Part shown: piece after piece, positions 9,549 to 17,655 of the stretch
Layout of the letters: every line of letters starts with the position of its first letter
Position numbering within the stretch: the stretch's first letter is position 1
Assembly: GCA_964410945.1 (NCBI GenBank)
Contig: CAYPJE010000039.1
Coordinates: 1 to 29,144, forward strand
Reading direction: 5' to 3'
Length of the DNA: 29,144 nt
From: CAYPJE01 sp964410945
Lineage (GTDB): Bacteria > Fidelibacterota > Marinisomatia > Marinisomatales > TCS56
Made by a program: the position numbers and the translations under genes
Notes under the pieces: model-generated
Database searches by the model: none
Told to the model about the DNA's origin: nothing
What the model saw: the letters and a program-made list of their open reading frames with translations, nothing else

Positions 9549-10805
9549 ATGACAAATCACCCACTCCACAATCTGATAGCCGATAGCCAGTTAATGGAAA
9601 ACCTGGCTGGTAAGTACGGTACCCCGGCCTACCTGTATTCCAAAGAACGATTGGTGGCCAATCTGAACCGCTTAAATAATGCCCTGGTCAACCATTTTGA
9701 TAAATATCATATCTGTTATGCCGTAAAGGCTAACAGCAATCCCAACCTGATTGGTATAATGCATAACACTTTGCCTGCCATGGGTGCCGATTGTGCCAGT
9801 CCCGGTGAGATTCACGCCGCCGAACTGGCCGGAATCAAGCCGACCGACTGCATCTACACCGGCAACTACGAATCAATGGCCGACCTGGAATATGCCCTTG
9901 AGTCCGGCATTTGTATAAACCTGGATGATATTTCCTCTCTGGAACGGCTGGCAAAACTCAAATTACCCGAGCGTCTTTCTTTCCGGTTGAATCCCGGTTT
10001 CGGACGCGGCGCTTTCCCACAGATAACAACCGGTGGCGACAAGGCCAAATTCGGCGTCCCCCGGAAACAGATTGTGGCCGCCTATCGCCGGGCACAGGAA
10101 CTGGGTGTCAAGCGTTTCGGCCTTCAATGCATGACCGGATCGGGTGTCCAGGACAAAGACTACTTCCCCGAATTACTATCGGCCATTATTGAAGCGGCAA
10201 TTGAGATTGAGAAAGAACTTAAAATCCGGATGGAATACATTTCTATTGGTGGCGGTATCGGCTTCCCATACCATGATGATGACATTCCCTATGATATCGA
10301 CCGTCTGATGGCCCGTCTCAGCAAGATTTTATATGACCGCTATGACCGCAGCGCTGACGATTGTCCCGCCCTGTGGCTGGAGCCGGGGAAATATATCATT
10401 GGCGATTGCGGCTTCATTCTGACGCGTGTAACCGGTATCAAAAAGAGTTATCGGACCTTTATCGGCCTGGAGGCAGGGATGGAAACCATCCTGCGGCCGG
10501 CCCTCTATGATGCCTACCATCGTTTCCTGAAGGTTGGAGCACCGGATGCCGAAGCGACCCAAACCGTCGATTTTACCGGCCGGATTTGTGAAAATACCGA
10601 TCTGCAGGCCATCGATCGGCCGTTCCCGGAGGTGGAGGAAAATGACCTGGTGGCTATCATGGATGCCGGTGCCTATGGTTTTGTCATGGCCCTGCAGTAC
10701 AATTCGCGTCCCCGGCCGGCGGAAGTACTGATCTCAGCTTCCGTTTCACAATTGATCCGTCGCCGGGAAACAATCGAGGATATCTATGCCAAATGTGATA
10801 TTTAG
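9549..10805 (+). CDS. lysA: Diaminopimelate decarboxylase-like PLP enzyme (fold III), atypical active-site motif
   Basis: A 418-residue cytoplasmic enzyme. I use the ATG at 9549, with GGAA eight bases upstream, because a start further left would overlap the M14 gene in another frame. The alanine-racemase-like barrel carries PLP Lys60 in CYAVKAN, GGGIGFP (234-240) for phosphate binding and LEPGKY (277-282). The C-terminal domain has CENTD with Cys347 and MDAGAYGFVM...QYNSRPRPAEVL (371-394), strongly matching DAP decarboxylases, which make L-lysine from meso-DAP. Two departures stand out: the usual GxHxHxGS segment reads GLQCMTGSG (191-199), so both histidines are replaced, and EPGR is EPGK. 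A related decarboxylase with different specificity therefore remains possible. It is the only clearly cytosolic enzyme among five exported ones, and would consume DAP released from scavenged muropeptides. Its last 20 bases overlap the next gene. Confidence 0.8.
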   Translation: MTNHPLHNLIADSQLMENLAGKYGTPAYLYSKERLVANLNRLNNALVNHFDKYHICYAVKANSNPNLIGIMHNTLPAMGADCASPGEIHAAELAGIKPTDCIYTGNYESMADLEYALESGICINLDDISSLERLAKLKLPERLSFRLNPGFGRGAFPQITTGGDKAKFGVPRKQIVAAYRRAQELGVKRFGLQCMTGSGVQDKDYFPELLSAIIEAAIEIEKELKIRMEYISIGGGIGFPYHDDDIPYDIDRLMARLSKILYDRYDRSADDCPALWLEPGKYIIGDCGFILTRVTGIKKSYRTFIGLEAGMETILRPALYDAYHRFLKVGAPDAEATQTVDFTGRICENTDLQAIDRPFPEVEENDLVAIMDAGAYGFVMALQYNSRPRPAEVLISASVSQLIRRRETIEDIYAKCDI

Positions 10806-13218
10806 GATACTGCTGCTGGTCAGCTTGTCGGCTATTGTTTTCGGACAATCCCACCCCGGTATACATCAGGTTCAATCAGAATATTACCGAGATAATTACC
10901 CAGAGCCGGAATATCCGCCTGCTGCCGCACCCGCCCTTCCCAAGGTCGAGCGCATGTTACAACCGACCCATACCGTATTCGGGTACCATCCCTACTGGAT
11001 GGGTACGGCCTGGCAGTCCTATAATTACAATCTGCTTACAACCGTAGCCTGGTTCAGCGCTGAGGTGACTGCCACCGGCCAATTGAGTAACCTGCACGGG
11101 TGGCCGGTTACCGACTTGATCAATCTGGCACATGGGAATGGTGTCGACGTTGTGCTTTGCGCTACCCTGTTCGATAACGATGATCTGGCTACGTTGTTGA
11201 GCAACAGCAGTTATCGCCAGAACTTGATCACGAATCTGGTCAACCAGGTTAAAAATGCCAACGGTGACGGCGTAAATATAGATTTCGAATCGATGCCGTC
11301 ATCCCAGCGCAGTAATCTGGTCCAGTTCATGACGGACCTGACGAACACATTTCATTCGGAAATTCCCGGCTCGCAGGTAACCATGGCCACGCCGGCGGTG
11401 GACTGGAGCAATGCCTGGGATTACAATGCCCTGGCCAATATCTGTGATGGTTTATTCATCATGGGTTATGCCTACTACTGGTCGGGAAGCAGTTATGCCG
11501 GACCCACATCACCTTTGACCGGTGGTTCATATAATATCACCAACACTGTCAATGACTACCTGAGTAAAACGGATAACAACAGTGATAAAATTATCCTGGG
11601 ACTGCCCTACTATGGTTATGACTGGGCGGTTGTCAGCAACACGAAAGGGGCTGCCGCTACCGCTAGAGGTGTTGCCCGATTTTATGATGAAATGGAAGCC
11701 CTGTCGCTGACATATGGAAGAAACTGGGATTCTTCCTCCCAAACTCCCTGGTTTACATACCAGAGCGGAAACTGGCAGCAGGCCTGGTATGATGACAGTC
11801 TGTCACTGTCTTTGAAATATGACCTGGCCCTGGACAAGGAATTACAGGGGATCGGAATGTGGGCCTTGGGATATGACGGTTCCAGCCCCAAATTATGGGA
11901 GGCACTGGCCGATAAATTCGGTGCCATATCTCCCCCGCTTGAACCAACCGGCCTGGCAATCAGGAATCTCGGTGATGGTTCAATAATGGTTTCTTTCAGC
12001 GGAGCCAGCAGCGCTGACGAGTACACTGTTGTGCGCTCCTATCTGGATCAAAGCCACACGGATATTATTGGTACCTTCAATCAACGGCCAATCATCATTA
12101 CCGGTCTGAATCTTAATATTCCCCATTATCTCAAAATAACCGCCAGCAATGATTTCGGTTCAAGCCCGGAAACGGAAGTTCTGGGTACAACTCCATCGCA
12201 ATCAGATTCCAAAATACTGGTTGTCCATGGATTTGACCGTGTTTCAGGGACGAATAACACCCGTGACTATACTCGCCAGCACGGATCAGCGATCTGGCAA
12301 AGCGGCTACTCATTCGATTCAGCCAGCAATGAGGCTGTGCTCAATGGTGAGATCAGCCTGTCCGACTACCCGGTTGTAGACTGGATACTGGGCGAAGAAG
12401 GCTCAACCAACAGTACCTTCACCGGAGAAGAACAAGCACTGGTAAAAGCCTACCTGGAACAGGGTGGCCAACTGATCGTCTCCGGTTCGGAAATAGGTTA
12501 CGATCTGGTGGCCCAGGGCAATACCGAGGACATCGCTTTTTTCAATAATTACCTGAAAGCTGATTATATTGTCGATGCGGCCAGCGATGAATATGAACTC
12601 AATGGTGCAACTAGCAGTATTTTCGATGGCTTATCCGGAATAACTTATGACAATGGGAACTACGGGACCTACGATGTTGACTATCCCGATGGCATAAAGC
12701 CGTTTGGAGGAGCAGGCGTATGCCTCCACTATACCGGGGCCGATTACGCTGCCAAAGGCGCTGCCGGAATCCATTACAGCGGTAGTTTCGGATCATCTTC
12801 CATAAACGGAGCGGTAATTCTGCTGGCCGTTGGCTTTGAGGCCCTTTATCCGGAGGAGTCCAGAAATACCTTGATGAACCGGATGCTTGGCAGCTTCACC
12901 ATTCCCAATGGCATCATTGATCATAACAATTCACCGCATCATTTTGAAATCACCAGTATTTATCCTAATCCATCCAATAGTGCCGTTACCATCCGATTCA
13001 CTGTCCCGGATGAAACTAAAAGTGGTCGACTGCAAATAGTTGATCTCGCTGGCAGAATTATCCGTGATATTTTAATATCAGGCCAGGATACAGAGGTCAC
13101 ATCATTACATTGGAATGGTACCCTTCAGTCGGGCCAGCCGGCACCAACCGGTGTTTATTTTGCCCGGATCAGTTTTGACAATAAAACCCAATCCAGAAAG
13201 TTCACCCTCCTAAAATGA
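10786..13218 (+). CDS. Secreted GH18 glycosidase (YaaH/SleL-like) with FN3, ThuA-like and sorting domains
   Basis: An 810-residue exported protein starting inside the last 20 bases of the LysA-like gene, with GAGG just upstream. The signal peptide (1-20) leaves Gln21. The GH18 barrel (about 62-380) has the motif DGVNIDFE at 161-168, giving catalytic Glu168 with Asp166; Asn replaces the middle Asp of DxxDxDxE, as in spore-cortex-type YaaH/SleL N-acetylglucosaminidases, and a C-terminal barrel Trp lies in GIGMWALGYDG (356-366). The domain order then repeats that of the NlpC/P60 protein: fibronectin III (about 383-470), a ThuA-like domain (474-702: ILVVHGFDR, IVSGSEIGYDL) and a beta-sandwich tail (718-810: YPNPSNSAVTIRF, PTGVYFARI) that is a slightly degenerate sorting domain. 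The likely activity is cleavage of glycosidic bonds in peptidoglycan or chitin; context favours peptidoglycan. Its stop overlaps the next start as ATGA. Confidence 0.87.
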   Translation: MPNVIFRILLLVSLSAIVFGQSHPGIHQVQSEYYRDNYPEPEYPPAAAPALPKVERMLQPTHTVFGYHPYWMGTAWQSYNYNLLTTVAWFSAEVTATGQLSNLHGWPVTDLINLAHGNGVDVVLCATLFDNDDLATLLSNSSYRQNLITNLVNQVKNANGDGVNIDFESMPSSQRSNLVQFMTDLTNTFHSEIPGSQVTMATPAVDWSNAWDYNALANICDGLFIMGYAYYWSGSSYAGPTSPLTGGSYNITNTVNDYLSKTDNNSDKIILGLPYYGYDWAVVSNTKGAAATARGVARFYDEMEALSLTYGRNWDSSSQTPWFTYQSGNWQQAWYDDSLSLSLKYDLALDKELQGIGMWALGYDGSSPKLWEALADKFGAISPPLEPTGLAIRNLGDGSIMVSFSGASSADEYTVVRSYLDQSHTDIIGTFNQRPIIITGLNLNIPHYLKITASNDFGSSPETEVLGTTPSQSDSKILVVHGFDRVSGTNNTRDYTRQHGSAIWQSGYSFDSASNEAVLNGEISLSDYPVVDWILGEEGSTNSTFTGEEQALVKAYLEQGGQLIVSGSEIGYDLVAQGNTEDIAFFNNYLKADYIVDAASDEYELNGATSSIFDGLSGITYDNGNYGTYDVDYPDGIKPFGGAGVCLHYTGADYAAKGAAGIHYSGSFGSSSINGAVILLAVGFEALYPEESRNTLMNRMLGSFTIPNGIIDHNNSPHHFEITSIYPNPSNSAVTIRFTVPDETKSGRLQIVDLAGRIIRDILISGQDTEVTSLHWNGTLQSGQPAPTGVYFARISFDNKTQSRKFTLLK

Positions 13219-14504
13219 AAAATATACTAACATTAATCAGCCTGGTATTGTTGACATTCTGTCACGCCCAGGAACGACCTTCGATTCATCAGGAGCAACT
13301 GGAGCAATTCCGCTCCCAGGCCGATCCGATCACCGATATCGCCAAGGTACGCGATGGCATTGATGTACTGATGGAAGATTTATCCGGGGAATTAGCAGGG
13401 AAAGTCCTGGCCCTGGTCACTAATCACTCCGGAATTGACAAAAATGGCATCCCCAATTACCGGCGCCTGCTGGAACTGCCGGAGACCGAATTAAGGATTA
13501 TTTTTTCTCCCGAGCATGGATTGTTCGGTGAGGCCGCCGCCGGCGATAAAATCAGTTACGGCGATCTGGAAAAGGACCTGCCGGAAGTAGTTAGTCTTTA
13601 CGGAAAGATTCGCCGGCCAACCGCTGAAATGCTGGAAGGCGTCGATATAATTCTTTATGATATCCAGGATATCGGTGCCCGCTTTTACACCTATATATCG
13701 ACCCTGGGACTGGTGATGGAATCGGCAGCTGAAATGGGAATACCGGTCTGGGTACTGGACCGGCCTAATCCGATCCGTGGCGATCTGGTGGAAGGGCCGG
13801 TTATCGATATGGCCAACCGTTCCTTCGTTGGCTATTATCCGATCCCGATCAGATATGGACTGACGGTGGGTGAACTGGCCCGGATGATCGTAGGTGAAAA
13901 ATGGATTGGCAGTATACCTGAACTGCGGGTAGTAGCTGTTGAGGGCTGGGATCGTAATCGCTGGTTTGACCAGACCGACCTTCCCTGGGTCAAACCATCG
14001 CCCAACATCCCTGATCTGGAAACAGCAATCATTTACCCGGGCATGTGCCTGATCGAGGGCACCAATCTCAGCGAAGGCCGGGGAACTTATGAACCATTCA
14101 AGAAGATCGGCGCACCCTGGATCAAGGGCCGTAAGCTGGCCCAGAAGTTGAATCAACTCGAGCTACCGGGCGTGGTGTTCAGGCCAGTAAAATTCACTCC
14201 GGTTTCAATACCCGGAATGTCCGGCAAACCCAAGCATCAGGATAAAAAATGCCAGGGGATTCAAATAACTGTCACAAATCGCGACCGGTACAACAGCATG
14301 CTGGTGGGAATTAAAGTAATTGAAGCAGTATCAGATCTGTACCCCGGTAAACTTACTTTCCGTGAAAGCGGAATGCGCCGCTTGTGGGGTTCGGATACCC
14401 TGGTCAATTTTTTCAATACCGACCAGGCCGGTTCAATTGAATCCCTGCTGTCAAATGGAGTCGAAAATTACCTCTGTGAATTCAGCCGGTATTTCATTTA
14501 TTAG
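13215..14504 (+). CDS. namZ: NamZ-type exo-beta-N-acetylmuramidase (DUF1343, GH171)
   Basis: A 429-residue exported protein. It begins at the ATGA overlap with the GH18 gene. A signal peptide (1-18, ...TFCHA) precedes Gln19; the Cys at 16 lacks a good lipobox, so ordinary cleavage is more likely. The DUF1343 signature is complete: LVTNHSG (67-73), FSPEHGLFGEAAAG (97-110), DIQDIGARFYTY (149-160), LDRPNPI (181-187) and PIRYGLTVGELA (211-222). The characterised member, Bacillus NamZ, releases MurNAc from the non-reducing ends of peptidoglycan chains and works together with a GlcNAc-releasing enzyme, which the upstream GH18 protein could be. Length is close to the family norm. A 116-bp gap with a weak 6-bp hairpin (14516-14530) follows. 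The motif RPSIHQEQ right after the signal peptide resembles the same region of the GH18 protein. Confidence 0.9.
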   Translation: MKNILTLISLVLLTFCHAQERPSIHQEQLEQFRSQADPITDIAKVRDGIDVLMEDLSGELAGKVLALVTNHSGIDKNGIPNYRRLLELPETELRIIFSPEHGLFGEAAAGDKISYGDLEKDLPEVVSLYGKIRRPTAEMLEGVDIILYDIQDIGARFYTYISTLGLVMESAAEMGIPVWVLDRPNPIRGDLVEGPVIDMANRSFVGYYPIPIRYGLTVGELARMIVGEKWIGSIPELRVVAVEGWDRNRWFDQTDLPWVKPSPNIPDLETAIIYPGMCLIEGTNLSEGRGTYEPFKKIGAPWIKGRKLAQKLNQLELPGVVFRPVKFTPVSIPGMSGKPKHQDKKCQGIQITVTNRDRYNSMLVGIKVIEAVSDLYPGKLTFRESGMRRLWGSDTLVNFFNTDQAGSIESLLSNGVENYLCEFSRYFIY

Positions 14505-14620
14505 CAGTGCATAATAATCAGTGGCTGATTAAATTTCGGCCAATAATACCGACCAGATGTTACCAGTGACGCCACCCTCTGAAATGAACTGATCTCCTAA
14601 GCCAGGAAAGGAAATTCGGG

Positions 14621-16075
14621 TTGCAGAAAATCAGAACGACTACCGTACCAATAATTACTGTTTTTATTCTAATCCTGATACTATTTAACTGCAGCCAGTC
14701 ACCAGCTATTTATCAGGCTGAAGGACGTCCCCTTCTGGCTGGCAAGATAAAAAAAGCCATCAATGATTCGGGGCTGTCAACCAATATCGGCATCAAAATA
14801 ATTGACCCGGCCAACGGTAAAACACTATATGAATTAAACGCCGATAATCTGTATACACCAGCCAGCAATAATAAAATTTATACTGCTGCGGCCGCCTATC
14901 ATTTTCTCGGCAGTGAGTATCGGTTCACAACCGGAATCTGGGTTGACAGCACTGTTATAGCTGGTGGAAAATGCAATCGGCTGGTGCTCAAAGCCGGGGG
15001 CGATCCTGACTTCAGCCTTTCCGAACTGGATTCGCTGGCCACCATAGTTTCTGAACAGATTTCTGCGATCGACACGATCATTATTGACAATACTATTCTG
15101 GATGCCACCTACTGGGGCGAAGGCTGGATGTGGGACGAAGGAAGCTGGTGGTATGCCGCCCAAATCGATGCCATGTCGTTAAATGACAACTGCATCGATA
15201 TCGATATTACCCCAGGGGAAATAAGTGGTCCCCCGGTAATTCACATCAATCCGGCCACTGAGTATGTCACGATCAACAACTGGGCATTATCTACCGATGA
15301 TACCACCGATCTGGAGGATCTGTCAATCAAACGGCACTGGTGGGAATTCTCCAACCAGATCGACATCACCGGGGAACTGCTGGTGACAGAGGAGCGGGAT
15401 ACACTCTACCGCAATATTCACAATCCGGCCCTGTTTACCGGAAATGTATTCAAGGAACTCCTGGTTGACAAAGGAATCCTGGTGTCCAGTCCGGTCCGGA
15501 TGGATACCCTGCCCTCCCATTTCATTGAATTGACCGCCCACAAATCAAAACCATTACCGGCGGTAATTGAAAATTTCCTGAAAGCCAGCGATAATTTATC
15601 AGGAGAATTGCTGGTAAAAACAATCGGACGACAGGAAAGCGATTCCCAGGGCAACTGGAATAATGGCCTGACTGCCGTAAAAACCTTCATCAACGATTCT
15701 GTAGGAATCGATACCACCGCCATGCGCATGGCTGACGGTTCAGGTGTATCACGCTATAACCTGACTTCACCAACCCAGCTGGTTCATATCCTGAACTATG
15801 TACATCAACAGGATTACAGCCAGTTGTACATGGATGCTCTTCCGATCGCCGGGATCGACGGAACGCTGGAAAACCGTATGGAGGAAAGTGCAGCCACCGG
15901 TAAAATCCTGGCCAAGACCGGCACCCTGTCAGGCGCCAGCAGTCTGTCCGGGTTTGCCTTCCGCCCTAACGGGAAGCCACTGATTTTTTCTATCATGGTG
16001 AATGGCTATACCGGGTCATCCTATCCAATCAGATCCCTCCAGGATGAAATCTGTAAAATTTTAGCAACATATTAA
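14621..16075 (+). CDS. dacB: D-alanyl-D-alanine carboxypeptidase/endopeptidase, PBP4 type (S13), probable lipoprotein, TTG start
   Basis: A 484-residue penicillin-binding protein. No ATG is available near the N-terminus; TTG at 14621 follows AAAGGA with an 8-base spacer and opens a Lys/Arg then hydrophobic segment ending in LFNC, so lipid attachment at Cys24 is plausible although the lipobox is imperfect. The three serine-peptidase motifs of S13 are present: SNNK with nucleophile Ser82 and Lys85, SDN at 323-325, and KTG at 432-434; DGSGVSRYNLTSP (372-384) is also typical. The large insertion between the first two motifs expected of PBP4 proteins is there. The enzyme removes terminal D-Ala and cuts DAP-D-Ala cross-links in the periplasm. 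The S66 carboxypeptidase gene starts 11 bases downstream, then spmA and spmB, an order reminiscent of dacB-spmA-spmB in Bacillus, where the DacB is however from the S11 family. Confidence 0.9.
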   Translation: MQKIRTTTVPIITVFILILILFNCSQSPAIYQAEGRPLLAGKIKKAINDSGLSTNIGIKIIDPANGKTLYELNADNLYTPASNNKIYTAAAAYHFLGSEYRFTTGIWVDSTVIAGGKCNRLVLKAGGDPDFSLSELDSLATIVSEQISAIDTIIIDNTILDATYWGEGWMWDEGSWWYAAQIDAMSLNDNCIDIDITPGEISGPPVIHINPATEYVTINNWALSTDDTTDLEDLSIKRHWWEFSNQIDITGELLVTEERDTLYRNIHNPALFTGNVFKELLVDKGILVSSPVRMDTLPSHFIELTAHKSKPLPAVIENFLKASDNLSGELLVKTIGRQESDSQGNWNNGLTAVKTFINDSVGIDTTAMRMADGSGVSRYNLTSPTQLVHILNYVHQQDYSQLYMDALPIAGIDGTLENRMEESAATGKILAKTGTLSGASSLSGFAFRPNGKPLIFSIMVNGYTGSSYPIRSLQDEICKILATY

Positions 16076-16086
16076 CGGAGAAAGTA

Positions 16087-17016
16087 ATGATTAAACCTAA
16101 ACGCTTGAGTCCGGGCGGAACGATTGGCATCATCAATCCATCCTACTGGCTTAAAGAAGAATTCTTGGACAAAACCGTTAAAATCATGGAAAAACGGGGG
16201 TATAAACTGGTACTGGGCAAGTCGCCCTATCTGCGCGATAATCTATACGCCGGTACTCCGGAGGAAAGAGCGGCGGATGTAATGGACATGTTCCGGAATC
16301 CGGAAATCGATGCTATTGTCTGTGCCCGGGGCGGCTATGGCGCCAACCGGGTGGAACCGCTGTTGGATTATGATGTCATTAAAGCCAATCCGAAGATTTT
16401 CATGGGATACAGTGATATCACCACTTACCTCACGTCGATTACCCAGAAGACCGGCCTGGTCACCTTTCACGGCCCCATGCTGGTAACCCACAAAGAAGAG
16501 GAACTGGAATACAATTTCGAGTTTTTTACCAAGGGAATCACCGATGCTCAGCCTTTCACCATTGCGCCACCCGCAGATTTTCCGGCCCGCATATTAAAGC
16601 CGGGTACGGCCGAAGGCCCGCTCTGGGGTGGAAATGTATCGCTGCTGGTCAACCGGATTGGAACACCGAATCAGCTGGACACCGACGGTGCGATACTGTT
16701 CCTGGAGGATATTGACGAGTACCTGTATTCCTTCGACCGGGTAATGTATCATTTTCGTCAGACTGGTATGTTTGACAATATTAAGGGACTGGTAATCGGT
16801 GAACTCTGTGAAATGAGCGATACCCAGATTCCATTTGGAAAATCAACCGATGAAATCATCATGGATGTATGTGGCGATCTGGATATTCCGATTGTCACCA
16901 ATTACGCCTGCGGGCATGGCCGCTACCAGGCCACCCTGCCGATCTCTGTGCCAGTACGGTTAAATACCGCTACTGATACAGTTACAATCGACATTTTAGA
17001 ATCACCAGTAAGTTAA
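16087..17016 (+). CDS. ldcA: LD-carboxypeptidase, S66 family (LdcA/MccF-like)
   Basis: A 309-residue enzyme with no signal peptide, hence cytosolic. GGAGAAAG lies just before the ATG. The N-terminal half has CARGGYGANRVEPLLDYD (79-96) and the nucleophile elbow GYSD with Ser109; the C-terminal half has LFLEDIDEYLYSFDR with Glu207 and YACGHGRYQATLPI with His277, completing the Ser-Glu-His triad of this family. Family members remove the terminal D-Ala from L,D-linked murein tetrapeptides during recycling, or cleave related amide bonds (microcin C resistance MccF). A cytosolic LD-carboxypeptidase implies that intact muropeptides or free tetrapeptides are imported. It lies between the PBP4 gene and spmA with 9-11 base gaps, so it is almost certainly co-transcribed and possibly translationally coupled. 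Confidence 0.92.
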   Translation: MIKPKRLSPGGTIGIINPSYWLKEEFLDKTVKIMEKRGYKLVLGKSPYLRDNLYAGTPEERAADVMDMFRNPEIDAIVCARGGYGANRVEPLLDYDVIKANPKIFMGYSDITTYLTSITQKTGLVTFHGPMLVTHKEEELEYNFEFFTKGITDAQPFTIAPPADFPARILKPGTAEGPLWGGNVSLLVNRIGTPNQLDTDGAILFLEDIDEYLYSFDRVMYHFRQTGMFDNIKGLVIGELCEMSDTQIPFGKSTDEIIMDVCGDLDIPIVTNYACGHGRYQATLPISVPVRLNTATDTVTIDILESPVS

Positions 17017-17025
17017 GGAGGCAGT

Positions 17026-17655
17026 ATGCTCAATTATATCTGGTTCGGTTTAATTATGATTGCCCTGGTGGTTGGCGCCATCAACGGCAATTTGACCGAA
17101 GTAACCAACGCCGCTGTGGATTCAGCCGCGATTGCTGTGGAAATTGCCCTCGGCCTGATTGGAATCATGGCCATGTGGTTGGGCATAATGAAAATAGCCG
17201 AGAATGGGGGTCTGATCAGAATCCTGGCCCGTGTGATTCGGCCGGTGGCCCGCTTTCTCTTCCCGGAAATTCCTGATGGTCATCCCGCCATCGGCGCCAT
17301 GATGATGAATATTACCGCCAACTGGCTTGGACTTGGTAATGCCGCTACACCACTTGGCCTGAAGGCCATGGAACAATTACAGGAATTGAATCCTTCCGAA
17401 GATACAGCCTCCAATTCACAGGTTACTTTCCTGGCGATCAACACCGCCAGTATTACTTTCATTCCAATGACGATCATCGCCGTACGGGCGGAACTGGGTT
17501 CGGCTAATCCTTTTGAGATTATCAGTACCGGAATTTTTGCATCGACCTGTGCCTGTATCGCTGCCATTACCGCCTCACGATTGCTATCAAAACTGCCCTC
17601 AATCAGGAAAAGCAATCCCATGAATATCGTTGCCAAGGAGGTGTCCAATGACTGA
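17026..17655 (+). CDS. spmA: SpmA-like membrane protein (nucleoside-recognition/Gate domain)
   Basis: A 209-residue integral membrane protein preceded by AAGGAGG. It has several hydrophobic helices (about 3-18, 38-57, 85-100, 130-150, 160-185) and the conserved stretch NWLGLGNAATPLGLKAMEQL near 96-115 that marks the SpmA branch of the Gate (nucleoside-recognition) family. In Bacillus, SpmA and SpmB are needed for spore core dehydration; Gate-domain relatives include transporters and receptors. Homologues occur widely in non-sporulating Bacteroidota-like bacteria, where their job is not settled. Here the gene sits downstream of three cell-wall peptidase or glycosidase genes, which makes a role in moving a wall-derived compound across the inner membrane attractive, but nothing in the sequence proves it. 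It overlaps spmB by 8 bases. Confidence 0.92.
   Translation: MLNYIWFGLIMIALVVGAINGNLTEVTNAAVDSAAIAVEIALGLIGIMAMWLGIMKIAENGGLIRILARVIRPVARFLFPEIPDGHPAIGAMMMNITANWLGLGNAATPLGLKAMEQLQELNPSEDTASNSQVTFLAINTASITFIPMTIIAVRAELGSANPFEIISTGIFASTCACIAAITASRLLSKLPSIRKSNPMNIVAKEVSND
17635..17641 (+). promoter_or_regulatory. Strong Shine-Dalgarno site fixing the spmB start
   Basis: AAGGAGG followed by the six-base spacer TGTCCA and ATG at 17648. It lies inside the end of spmA and decides the spmB start over an in-frame ATG six codons upstream. Confidence 0.85.

Noticed and set aside
13491..14156. A 221-codon minus-strand open frame inside namZ
   Set aside because: It lies wholly within a gene with complete DUF1343 motifs, has no recognisable domain and no ribosome binding site.
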